A DNA stretch of 9,799 nt from Roseovarius sp. UBA3070 (lineage in GTDB: Bacteria > Pseudomonadota > Alphaproteobacteria > Rhodobacterales > Rhodobacteraceae), in assembly GCA_002366775.1 (NCBI GenBank), contig DFBW01000243.1, positions 4,322 through 14,120 on the forward strand. Direction: 5' to 3'. Position numbers and translations under genes: made by a program. Numbering within the stretch: the first letter of the stretch is position 1; each line of letters opens with the position of its first letter. Positions 1 through 5,502 of the stretch are shown here, in pieces. The notes beneath the pieces were generated by a model. It searched no databases and was not told the origin of the DNA. It was given only the letters and a program-made list of their open reading frames with translations.

Positions 1-423
1 CAAGATGCCCCAGCCTGCAATGCGCAAATACTGCCCGCCCAGATCGGCAATCACCTGGTCTTGCCCCAATGCCAGAAACATAGCGCGCCCGGACATCAGG
101 ATCGGCAATATACCAAGTCCAAACAGGATGGATGCCCAAGCCCCCATCCGGGTGATGCGGCGCACCTGCACCTCGTCACCCATCGCCTGTGCCGACGCCA
201 CCATCGGCATCACAGCCAAAGCAATACCCGAGCCAAAGATGAACATGACAAAGAACAGCTCAGAGGCCAGCACCAATGCGGCCAGAGCCTCGACATCATA
301 CCAGCCGATCATCAACGTATCCGTCAGGGTGATCGACAATTGCGCAATGTGGCTGCCGATCAGGGGCACCCCAAGGCGCAAATGCGCGCGCATGTGATAA
401 CTGAGGGGCTGGCGGGTCTGCAT
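1..423 (-). CDS. MATE family efflux transporter, N-terminal part (cut by window edge)
   Basis: An inner-membrane multidrug/toxin exporter of the MATE (MOP) superfamily, expected to use an H+ or Na+ gradient. Only the first 141 residues are visible; the family is usually about 450. The reading frame is open to base 1. Residues 14-41 read RLGVPLIGSHIAQLSITLTD then TLMIGW, the typical first MATE helix with its conserved Pro (20) and Asp (35). A second helix (about 46-72) ends in GSGIALAVMPMVASAQAMGD, and a third spans about 95-118. The ATG at 421-423 is preferred because an in-frame TGA lies at 427-429. A second in-frame ATG at 391-393 is possible, and no strong ribosome binding site precedes either. 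It lies downstream of ppk2 in the same direction, but a hairpin and 198 bases separate them, so it probably has its own promoter. The substrate cannot be inferred. The family call is firm from sequence pattern. Confidence 0.88.
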   Translation of the reverse strand, partial: MQTRQPLSYHMRAHLRLGVPLIGSHIAQLSITLTDTLMIGWYDVEALAALVLASELFFVMFIFGSGIALAVMPMVASAQAMGDEVQVRRITRMGAWASILFGLGILPILMSGRAMFLALGQDQVIADLGGQYLRIAGWGIL

Positions 424-482
424 CAATCAGCTTTACGCGGGCGCCTCTCCAAGGGCAAGCCCGCTGGGCCGTGCTGGCCGCC

Positions 483-500
483 CAAAGCGTCTCGCCTTTG
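483..500. repeat. Short intergenic hairpin repeat, copy 1
   Basis: CAAAGCGTCTCGCCTTTG forms a small stem-loop: CAAAG pairs with CTTTG and CG with CG across a TCT loop, with one bulged C. The inner 16 bases (484-499) match 15 of 16 with 4622-4637, just after uvrB. The closing pair is C-G here and T-A there. The neighbourhood (465-484) can fold further, for example GGCC/GGCC at 467-479. This suggests a small structured dispersed element in the leader of the MATE gene, but its function is unknown. Confidence 0.5.
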
Positions 501-531
501 TCCAAACAACCCAGACGAATACCGTCACATC

Positions 532-546
532 AACTTTGGCAAAGTT
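532..546. promoter_or_regulatory. Operator-like palindrome upstream of the MATE gene
   Basis: AACTTTGGCAAAGTT is a perfect inverted repeat: seven-base arms around a single G. It lies 109 bases upstream of the MATE start codon and just past the hairpin that follows ppk2. That is a reasonable place for an operator of a transporter gene. No regulator gene is next to it in the window and the motif matches no family I can name, so the role is inference only. Confidence 0.35.
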
Positions 547-561
547 ACCACAATGGCAAAG

Positions 562-607
562 CCCGCCCAAGCGCCGCGCCAGGTGGGGTTTGGGCGCTTG
601 GTGCGGG
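562..607 (-). terminator. Strong hairpin after ppk2, probable terminator
   Basis: CCCGC plus CCAAGCGCC (562-575) pairs with GGCGCTTGG plus GCGGG (593-607), giving a 14-base-pair GC-rich stem with one bulged T (602) and a 17-base loop. On the minus strand it begins 14 bases after the ppk2 stop codon. It is followed there by only TTTGCC, so the U-tract is weak. It would separate ppk2 from the MATE gene; it may equally protect the 3' end of the message. Confidence 0.55.
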
Positions 608-621
608 TTTACTCAACAAGC

Positions 622-1575
622 CTAGCGCGATTTGCGTTGGTCTGGGTGCAGTGCCACGCCCAGAATATGCTGGCTGTCGTGAATCTCATTATGGGCAGAC
701 CCCACGATCAACGGATCGGGGCCTTGCACCACGTCCATATCCTTGCCCGGATAATCAAGAGTGGCCAGGAAGTGGCGCATACAGTTTATCCGCGCGCGTT
801 TTTTGTCGTTGGATTTGATCACTGTCCAGGGCGCATCGGCGGTGTCGGTATAGAAAAACATCGCCTCTTTTGCCTCGGTGTAGTCGTCCCATTTGTCCAA
901 AGAGGCCTTGTCAATCGGGCTAAGCTTCCATTGCTTCAACGGGTCCGTTTCACGCGAGGCAAACCGCGCGCGTTGCTCTTCCTGGGTGACGGAAAACCAA
1001 AATTTGAACAACCGGATGCCAGAGCGCACCAGCATTTGTTCCAGATCAGGCGTTTGGCGCATGAATTCCAGATACTCGGTCGGCTCACAAAACCCCATAA
1101 CCCGTTCAACACCGGCACGATTGTACCACGAACGGTCATATAAAACCATCTCACCTTTGGTCGGCAAGTGATTGATATAGCGCTGGAAAAACCATTGCCC
1201 ACGTTCTTCGTCGGTGGGCTTGTTCAGCGCCACAACCCGTGCTGTCCGCGGGTTCATATGCTCGGTGAACCGCTTGATCGTACCGCCCTTCCCGGCCGCA
1301 TCACGCCCCTCAAACAGCAACACAAACTTCTGGCCGGTTTCTTGCGCCCAATGCTGAACCTTAAGCAACTCAGCCTGCAATTTTGATTTTTGCTTCTCAT
1401 AATCGCGCCGCCCCAGTTTTGTTTGATACGGATATCTGCCGCTTTCAAACGCTTCAATCTGGCTGGGGGTCTCAACGGCCTTGAGAATTTCAGCCTCGTT
1501 TTCGGGCTGGGCAACCAAGGGTTTTACGGGTGATTTTGCAGCTGTCGCTTTTTGTGCAGGTGGACGGTTGGTCAT
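622..1575 (-). CDS. ppk2: Polyphosphate kinase 2 (class I PPK2)
   Basis: Transfers phosphate between polyphosphate and nucleoside diphosphates. Class I PPK2 enzymes mostly use polyphosphate to make NTPs from NDPs in the cytoplasm. At 317 residues it has the one-domain class I length. The P-loop is GRDAAGKGG (90-98) and the Walker B region is YDRSWYNR (146-153). The lid region has RETDPLKQWKLSPID (208-222), and APW is at 248-250; all are hallmarks of the family. The first 45 residues are a Lys/Ala/Pro-rich, probably disordered leader. The ATG at 1573-1575 is chosen over an in-frame TTG at 1588-1590, because AAGGGA sits five bases before the ATG and would be swallowed by the longer form. The NDUFS4-like gene lies upstream, 120 bases away, and an FNR-type box lies in that gap. 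A hairpin follows the stop. Confidence 0.95.
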   Translation of the reverse strand: MTNRPPAQKATAAKSPVKPLVAQPENEAEILKAVETPSQIEAFESGRYPYQTKLGRRDYEKQKSKLQAELLKVQHWAQETGQKFVLLFEGRDAAGKGGTIKRFTEHMNPRTARVVALNKPTDEERGQWFFQRYINHLPTKGEMVLYDRSWYNRAGVERVMGFCEPTEYLEFMRQTPDLEQMLVRSGIRLFKFWFSVTQEEQRARFASRETDPLKQWKLSPIDKASLDKWDDYTEAKEAMFFYTDTADAPWTVIKSNDKKRARINCMRHFLATLDYPGKDMDVVQGPDPLIVGSAHNEIHDSQHILGVALHPDQRKSR

Positions 1576-1580
1576 TAATT

Positions 1581-1586
1581 TCCCTT
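1581..1586 (-). promoter_or_regulatory. Ribosome binding site of ppk2, decides the start
   Basis: AAGGGA on the minus strand, five bases before the ATG at 1573-1575. It supports the 317-residue product over the TTG-initiated 322-residue form. Confidence 0.65.
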
Positions 1587-1634
1587 TCAATTACAACTTG
1601 AAAGGACGCTTACCACAATCGCGCTCATCGTGCT

Positions 1635-1648
1635 TTGATCGGCATCAA
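1635..1648 (-). promoter_or_regulatory. FNR/FnrL-type box upstream of ppk2
   Basis: TTGAT-CGGC-ATCAA matches the FNR-family consensus TTGAT-N4-ATCAA at every defined position, and the symmetry extends one base further on each side (TTTGAT...ATCAAA, 1634-1649). It lies 60 bases upstream of the ppk2 ATG in a 120-base gap. If the activator bound at -41.5, transcription would begin near 1600 and the -10 hexamer would be TAAGCG (1607-1612), a poor match. This geometry is possible but not proven. The same 14 bases occur inside uvrB (4003-4016) through codon choice, so chance occurrence is a real alternative. Confidence 0.55.
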
Positions 1649-1660
1649 ATGAAACCGCAT

Positions 1661-1677
1661 GGCCGCATCAATCGGCC
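1661..1677 (-). terminator. Short hairpin after the NDUFS4-like gene
   Basis: GGCCG (1661-1665) pairs with CGGCC (1673-1677) across a seven-base loop, 18 bases past the stop codon of the NDUFS4-like gene. On the minus strand it is followed by a sequence only moderately rich in T. It may be a weak terminator separating the complex I gene from ppk2. Confidence 0.35.
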
Positions 1678-1695
1678 AACGACAGCAAGGCCCGC

Positions 1696-2007
1696 TTAAT
1701 GCGTCCAGGCGCCCCGGCGATTTGTGGCAAAGTTTTCGCCATACCCACCAGCCCGAATATTGGGCTTGCGGCGTTTGGGGTCCTGCACAACAGCATCAAT
1801 GCCATGGGCCTCGGCATAGGCCAAAGCTGCTTCTTTACTGTCAAACCGAATGCGCACCTGGGCCTGAGTATCACTGTTTGAGGTCCAGCCCATCAGTGGA
1901 TCAACCGACCGCGCACTGTCCGACACATGCTCAAGCAACCAATATTTGGTTTTGCCAACACCTGATTGCATGGCATTGCGGGCCGGCTGGTAAATGCGTG
2001 CAGGCAT
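1696..2007 (-). CDS. NDUFS4-like accessory subunit of NADH dehydrogenase (complex I)
   Basis: The alphaproteobacterial homologue of the mitochondrial 18-kDa complex I subunit (ETC complex I subunit conserved region family). It binds the peripheral NADH-oxidising arm on the cytoplasmic side of the inner membrane and is thought to help assembly or stability. Its 103 residues fit the bacterial family. Visible marks are ARIYQPARNAMQSGVGKTKY (3-22), WLLEH (23-27), the core MGWTSNSDTQAQVRIRF (39-55), the helix SKEAALAYAEAHGI (57-70) and the family-typical end GAWTH. The ATG at 2005-2007 has an excellent AAGGAG seven bases upstream. A promoter TTGCCG-17-GATAAC (2031-2059) fits a short leader. The gene lies away from any nuo operon and is probably transcribed alone. 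The gene is often left unnamed in bacteria, so no symbol is given. Confidence 0.92.
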   Translation of the reverse strand: MPARIYQPARNAMQSGVGKTKYWLLEHVSDSARSVDPLMGWTSNSDTQAQVRIRFDSKEAALAYAEAHGIDAVVQDPKRRKPNIRAGGYGENFATNRRGAWTH

Positions 2008-2030
2008 GACAGTACTCCTTGGATAGGCCC

Positions 2031-2059
2031 GTTATCCCAAAATCACGCGCGCGCGGCAA
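2031..2059 (-). promoter_or_regulatory. Candidate sigma-70-type promoter of the NDUFS4-like gene
   Basis: On the minus strand, TTGCCG (2054-2059) and GATAAC (2031-2036) are separated by exactly 17 bases; each matches four of six consensus positions. Transcription would start near 2024, giving a leader of about 17 bases that just contains the AAGGAG site. Confidence 0.45.
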
Positions 2060-2271
2060 GGTGGGAAATACGTCACTTTGCCGATAATCGCATTGGGGCA
2101 GATGGATGGGCAAAAAACCGATCCCCCTGATCGCCTTTTTGGCGAAAGGCGAACCGGTGAAAATTGGCACGGTCCTGACGCAGAATTTGCAAAGGCAGAT
2201 GCCGCCCCCGCCCCAAAGAACGAGGCGACCAGCAGCGCAGTTTGCACCTTGTGGATCACTCGATCAATCAT
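2032..2271 (-). CDS. Doubtful small exported hypothetical protein
   Basis: A 79-codon reading frame starting at an ATG (2269-2271). Its first 28 residues look like a genuine signal peptide: a short charged start (MIDRVIHK), a hydrophobic core (ALLVASFFGAG) and an A-x-A type end (SAFA). Codons in this part favour G or C in the third position, as in the real genes nearby. After residue 28 this bias fades and the protein becomes rich in Pro, Ser, Arg and Cys with no recognisable domain. It could be a tiny secreted peptide, the start of a decayed gene, or chance. A weak GAAG precedes the start. Its 3' end overlaps the proposed promoter of the NDUFS4-like gene. I do not recognise it. Confidence 0.3.
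   Translation of the reverse strand: MIDRVIHKVQTALLVASFFGAGAASAFANSASGPCQFSPVRLSPKRRSGGSVFCPSICPNAIIGKVTYFPPCRARVILG
2131..2145. other. Small perfect hairpin TCGCC-TTTTT-GGCGA
   Basis: Five-base-pair stem with a five-base loop in the stretch between the NDUFS4-like gene and uvrB. It is not followed by a T-run on either strand, so it is not a standard terminator. The rest of the 2008-2424 stretch shows no solid gene; it holds the promoter at 2031-2059, the doubtful ORF and the half-site cluster listed separately. Confidence 0.3.
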
Positions 2272-2294
2272 GATGACTTCAAAATGGAACCTGA

Positions 2295-2327
2295 TGACAT
2301 TAGATGTCAGCAGCATCCCCCTGACAT
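2295..2327. promoter_or_regulatory. Cluster of three TGACAT/ATGTCA half sites upstream of uvrB
   Basis: TGACAT-TAG-ATGTCA (2295-2309) is a perfect 15-base palindrome. A third half site TGACAT (2322-2327) also forms ATGTCAG-N10-CTGACAT with the middle one. The cluster ends 97 bases upstream of the uvrB ATG and begins 24 bases upstream of the doubtful divergent ORF. This is typical placement for an operator. It does not match the alphaproteobacterial LexA box (GTTC-N7-GTTC). I cannot name the regulator. Confidence 0.45.
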
Positions 2328-2410
2328 GGGCCAATTGCAAGTTTTATCACGCCGCATTGCGCATGGGGCTTGAAGTGCCCTGCAAACCCATCAACTCTGT
2401 GTGCAACCCC

Positions 2411-2415
2411 AAGGA
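2411..2415 (+). promoter_or_regulatory. Ribosome binding site of uvrB, decides the start
   Basis: AAGGA nine bases before the ATG at 2425-2427. An in-frame GTG at 2401 would place this site inside the coding sequence and has no comparable site upstream, so the ATG is preferred. Confidence 0.65.
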
Positions 2416-2424
2416 CACCGCCCA

Positions 2425-4623
2425 ATGCCTTATGCCCATTCCGACAAATCTGGCGCCACGCAGGCCACCCCGGCCCCCGCTGTGAACGACCACACCAAGC
2501 TGGAAGGCGGCGTGGCATTTGAACTGGTGTCAGAATTTGAACCGGCCGGTGATCAACCCACCGCCATTGCCGAACTGACAAGCGGCCTTGCCGATGGCGA
2601 GCGGAATCAAGTTCTGCTGGGGGCCACCGGCACCGGCAAAACCTATACGATGGCCAAAGTGATTGCCCAAACGCAGCGCCCGGCGATCATCCTTGCCCCC
2701 AACAAAACACTGGCGGCACAGCTCTACGGGGAATTCAAAGGATTTTTTCCCCATAACGCCGTGGAATACTTCGTTTCTTTCTACGACTATTACCAGCCCG
2801 AGGCCTATGTGGCGCGCTCGGACACCTATATCGAGAAAGAATCCCAGATCAACGAGCAGATCGACCGCATGCGCCATTCGGCCACGCGGGCCTTGTTGGA
2901 ACGCGATGATGTGATCATCGTGGCATCGGTTTCGTGCATCTATGGTATCGGATCGGTGGAAACCTACGGCGCGATGACCCAGGACCTGAAAGTTGGCGGC
3001 ACCTATGATCAACGCAAGGTGATGGCCGAACTGGTGGCGCAGGCCTATAAACGCAATGACGCAGGTTTTGCGCGCGGATCGTTCCGGGTGCGTGGCGACA
3101 GTCTGGAAATATGGCCCGCCCACCTTGAAGACCGCGCCTGGAAGTTGAGCTTCTTCGGGGAAGAGCTTGAAACTATTACGGAATTTGACCCATTAACCGG
3201 CGAGAAAGCCGCCACGATGGAGCAAATCCGCGTCTATGCCAATTCGCATTATGTGACCCCGAAACCAACCATGGCCCAAGCCATCATCCAGATCAAAAAG
3301 GAGCTGCGCACCCGGCTCGATCAATTGGTTGGTGACGGCAAACTGCTGGAAGCGCAGCGCCTGGAACAGCGCACAAACTTTGATCTGGAAATGCTGGAAG
3401 CCACCGGCATCTGCAACGGGATCGAAAACTATTCCCGTTATCTGACGGGCCGCGCACCGGGCGAGCCGCCCCCCACATTGTTTGAGTTTATTCCCGACAA
3501 TGCCATCGTCTTTGCGGATGAATCTCATGTGTCTGTGCCCCAGATTGGCGGCATGTATAAAGGCGACTATCGGCGCAAGTTTACGCTGTCAGAACATGGG
3601 TTTAGGCTACCATCTTGCATGGATAACCGGCCTCTGAAATTTGAGGAATGGGACGCCATGCGCCCGCAATCGGTGTTCGTATCCGCCACCCCCGCCAAGT
3701 GGGAAATCGAACAGACCGGTGGTGTCTTTGCAGAACAGGTGATCCGACCCACCGGCCTGCTTGATCCCAAGGTCGAAATCCGCCCGGTTGAGATGCAGGT
3801 TGATGATCTGCTCGATGAAATCCGCCGTGTCGCCGCCGATGGGTTCCGCATTCTGGTGACCACCCTGACCAAACGCATGGCCGAAGACCTGACCGAATAT
3901 CTGCACGAGCAAGGCATCCGCGTGCGTTACATGCACTCTGACATTGATACCCTTGAAAGAATTGAGATTTTACGAGATTTGCGGCTTGGTGCATTCGATG
4001 TTTTGATCGGCATCAACCTGCTGCGTGAGGGGCTCGATATTCCGGAATGTGGTCTGGTGGCTATTCTGGACGCCGACAAAGAAGGCTTCTTGCGCTCTGA
4101 GACATCGCTGGTTCAGACCATCGGACGCGCTGCGCGCAACGCCGAGGGGCGCGTCATCATGTATGCGGACCGCATCACCGGATCAATGGAGCGCGCCTTG
4201 GGTGAAACCAACCGCCGCCGCGCCAAGCAAATGGCCTATAACAAAGAACACGGGATCACCCCCGCCACGGTCAAAAAGAACGTCGATGATATTCTGGCCG
4301 GCCTTTACAAGGGGGATGTGGATATGGCCCGCGTCACAGCCAAAGTGGACAAGCCGCTGGCGGGGGCCAACCTTCAGGCGCATCTGGATGGGCTGCGCAC
4401 AGATATGCGCAAGGCCGCAGAAAACCTGGAGTTTGAGGACGCCGCGCGATTGCGCGATGAGGTCAAGCGCCTGGAAGCTGTCGATCTGGCCGTAGCCGAC
4501 GATCCTCTGGCACGCCAATCCGCGATTGAGGCCGCAGGCGACGCCGCAACAAAATCCCGAGGGCGCTCAACAGCAGGGCGTCCGGGGCAACGCGGTGGGA
4601 ATGTGAAACGCCGGGGGCGCTAA
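2425..4623 (+). CDS. uvrB: Excinuclease ABC subunit UvrB
   Basis: The damage-verifying helicase-like subunit of nucleotide excision repair. UvrA loads it at lesions, it inserts a beta-hairpin between the strands, then recruits UvrC for incision. All landmarks are present in 732 residues: Walker A GATGTGKT (66-73), the beta-hairpin region [11 protein letters not shown] (119-129), the DEAD-like DESH (365-368), SATPAKWE (420-427), the C-terminal helicase motifs INLLREGLD (530-538) and QTIGRAARN (564-572), and the UVR motif for UvrC contact (about 652-687, [17 protein letters not shown]). Compared with the 673-residue E. coli protein it has about 25 extra N-terminal residues and a basic Gly/Arg-rich tail (710-732, ending KRRGR). 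Such extensions are common in this class. It appears monocistronic, with no LexA box visible upstream. A repeat-type hairpin starts at the stop codon. Confidence 0.98.
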   Translation: MPYAHSDKSGATQATPAPAVNDHTKLEGGVAFELVSEFEPAGDQPTAIAELTSGLADGERNQVLLGATGTGKTYTMAKVIAQTQRPAIILAPNKTLAAQLYGEFKGFFPHNAVEYFVSFYDYYQPEAYVARSDTYIEKESQINEQIDRMRHSATRALLERDDVIIVASVSCIYGIGSVETYGAMTQDLKVGGTYDQRKVMAELVAQAYKRNDAGFARGSFRVRGDSLEIWPAHLEDRAWKLSFFGEELETITEFDPLTGEKAATMEQIRVYANSHYVTPKPTMAQAIIQIKKELRTRLDQLVGDGKLLEAQRLEQRTNFDLEMLEATGICNGIENYSRYLTGRAPGEPPPTLFEFIPDNAIVFADESHVSVPQIGGMYKGDYRRKFTLSEHGFRLPSCMDNRPLKFEEWDAMRPQSVFVSATPAKWEIEQTGGVFAEQVIRPTGLLDPKVEIRPVEMQVDDLLDEIRRVAADGFRILVTTLTKRMAEDLTEYLHEQGIRVRYMHSDIDTLERIEILRDLRLGAFDVLIGINLLREGLDIPECGLVAILDADKEGFLRSETSLVQTIGRAARNAEGRVIMYADRITGSMERALGETNRRRAKQMAYNKEHGITPATVKKNVDDILAGLYKGDVDMARVTAKVDKPLAGANLQAHLDGLRTDMRKAAENLEFEDAARLRDEVKRLEAVDLAVADDPLARQSAIEAAGDAATKSRGRSTAGRPGQRGGNVKRRGR

Positions 4624-4638
4624 AGCGTATCGCCTTTA
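4621..4638. repeat. Short intergenic hairpin repeat, copy 2
   Basis: TAAAGCGTATCGCCTTTA, beginning with the uvrB stop codon. The inner 16 bases match 484-499 with a single difference, which falls in the loop. The closing base pair is T-A here against C-G in copy 1, a compensatory change that favours a folded structure. It could act as a 3' message-stabilising hairpin for uvrB, since no T-run follows. Confidence 0.5.
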
Positions 4639-4810
4639 ACCTGAGGCAGGGAAAAGACGATGCGCTCCACAACATATGAACGTTGCGGGCGTTTCAGGCA
4701 AACCTCTGATGCGGGTTTTACGCGAAACGCATTAGGCACATCCAACGGGCTGCACTCAATGAACGAGCAACGTGCATTCTCAGGCCGGGTTTGCGCGCCA
4801 TCCTTGTGGG
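4639..4810. other. Intergenic stretch after uvrB, nothing supported
   Basis: Between the hairpin at the uvrB stop and the terminator at 4816-4844 there is no recognisable gene or RNA. A 67-codon plus-strand frame from 4660 has no domain, runs through the terminator hairpin and is not credited. Confidence 0.4.
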
Positions 4811-4815
4811 CAATG

Positions 4816-4844
4816 AAAAAGGGCGAGCCTCTCGCCCGCCCTTT
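4816..4844 (-). terminator. Rho-independent terminator of the repeat protein gene, possibly bidirectional
   Basis: GGGCGAG-CCT-CTCGCCC (4821-4837) is a perfect seven-base-pair hairpin. On the minus strand it is followed directly by TTTTT (4816-4820), the classic form, 30 bases past the stop of the minus-strand gene. An alternative fold pairs AAAGGGCG (4818-4825) with CGCCCTTT (4837-4844). On the plus strand this would give a hairpin with a poorer tail that could also end uvrB transcripts. Confidence 0.8.
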
Positions 4845-4866
4845 CAAAACCTCAGTGATCTGAACA

Positions 4867-5328
4867 TTACTTCGTAAAGTCCACGTCACCAATCGCTTCC
4901 GCAATGGACCCGGTTCCATCCTGCATAGGTTGGTTATATCCGCCTAAATAGTCGGGCAGATCATACCCGTTCAGCGTCTGGGTAATCGAGCCAGCGCCAT
5001 TGTTGGGCGGCTGGTTGTACCCGCCTAAATAGTCGGGCAGATCATACCCGCTCAGCGCATCGTTGATCGAGCCTGAACCAGTGCCACCGGCGCTGGCCAC
5101 GGACCCGCCATCACGGCGTGCTTTGCGGTTGGCACGAGTTTGTTTAATTCTGCTCTGCCGGTTGGCTTTGCGGTTTGCGCGGCGTTGGGCCTTGCGGGAT
5201 TTGAACTCCTGCTGCCAGGACTGGGATGTATCCAGTCGGTCCTGTCCGGTGCTTTGGGCAAAAACAGGGGCGGTAAACAACGTGATGGCAACGGCACTTG
5301 CCACAAGCGGTACTATCAAAGTTTTCAT
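4867..5328 (-). CDS. Exported protein with arginine-rich segment and 27-residue tandem repeats, function unknown
   Basis: I do not recognise this 153-residue protein. Residues 1-24 are a clear signal peptide (MKTLIVPLVASAVAITLF, cleavage after PVFA), so it acts in the periplasm or outside. Residues 43-72 are strongly basic: 15 of 30 are Lys or Arg, with RANRKA occurring twice (50-55 and 65-70). A Gly/Ser linker follows. Then a 27-residue unit starts at 86 and 113, each with GSI and the identical core GYDLPDYLGGYNQP; a third, shortened unit starts at 140 (GSIAEAIGDVDFTK) and ends the protein. The DNA repeats at exactly 81 bases. A positive middle and an acidic, Tyr/Gly-rich end suggest binding to a polyanion or a surface, but this is inference. 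The ATG (5326-5328) has AAGGAGG ten bases upstream. It converges on uvrB and is probably transcribed alone. Confidence 0.85.
   Translation of the reverse strand: MKTLIVPLVASAVAITLFTAPVFAQSTGQDRLDTSQSWQQEFKSRKAQRRANRKANRQSRIKQTRANRKARRDGGSVASAGGTGSGSINDALSGYDLPDYLGGYNQPPNNGAGSITQTLNGYDLPDYLGGYNQPMQDGTGSIAEAIGDVDFTK
4906..5071 (-). repeat. Tandem 81-base repeat inside the exported protein gene
   Basis: Two full 27-codon units and a shortened third, read on the minus strand from about 5071. The stretch coding for GYDLPDYLGGYNQP is almost identical in the first two units (compare 4941 onward with 5022 onward). This suggests a recent duplication or strong conservation. Confidence 0.85.
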
Positions 5329-5416
5329 AATTGATCTGCCTCCTTAGATCGGCACTCTGCCCTCTTATACGGCGTACTGGCTTTATTCTGTCGCAAAACC
5401 TTGCCGCCGAAAGGGG

Positions 5417-5444
5417 AATGTAGACTAAAATGGCTCATAACCAA
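5417..5444 (-). promoter_or_regulatory. Weak candidate promoter of the repeat protein gene
   Basis: On the minus strand TTGGTT (5439-5444) and TACATT (5417-5422) are 16 bases apart. Both match the consensus only partly. It would give a leader of about 80 bases. Other arrangements in this AT-richer stretch are possible. Confidence 0.25.
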
Positions 5445-5468
5445 ATAACACGTTAAGTCGCACCTCAG

Positions 5469-5482
5469 ATATGCACGCATAT
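5469..5482. promoter_or_regulatory. Palindrome between the DMT gene and the repeat protein gene
   Basis: ATATGC-AC-GCATAT is a perfect 14-base inverted repeat, 20 bases past the stop of the DMT transporter gene and 141 bases upstream of the repeat protein start. The two-base centre suits a protein-binding site better than a hairpin. The nearby CACG...CGTG (about 5488-5500) is a very weak stem. The regulator is unknown. Confidence 0.35.
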
Positions 5483-5502
5483 TTGCCACGTTTCCCCGTG
5501 TT

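Noticed and set aside
296..505. Minus-strand 69-codon frame (MDKGETLWAAST...)
   Set aside because: It runs out of frame over the MATE start region; its first codons are just the hairpin repeat at 483-500 read as protein.
61..1143. A 360-codon plus-strand frame across the MATE and ppk2 genes
   Set aside because: It is antisense to two genes with clear family motifs, has no domain itself, and reads as low-order His/Arg/Pro-rich sequence typical of shadow frames in GC-rich DNA.
2280..2424. LexA/SOS box upstream of uvrB
   Set aside because: No GTTC-N7-GTTC or GAAC-N7-GAAC was found; the single GAAC at 2287 has no partner at the right distance.
2401..2424. GTG start for uvrB giving 740 residues
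   Set aside because: The AAGGA at 2411-2415 is well placed for the ATG at 2425, and nothing comparable precedes the GTG.
4003..4016. A second TTGAT-CGGC-ATCAA FNR-type box
   Set aside because: It lies deep inside uvrB and encodes the conserved LIGIN residues (527-531) of the helicase motif; coding choice explains it. It is kept as a warning about chance occurrence.
4660..4863. Possible 67-residue plus-strand gene after uvrB
   Set aside because: There is no domain, no coding bias, and it runs through the terminator hairpin of the opposite gene.
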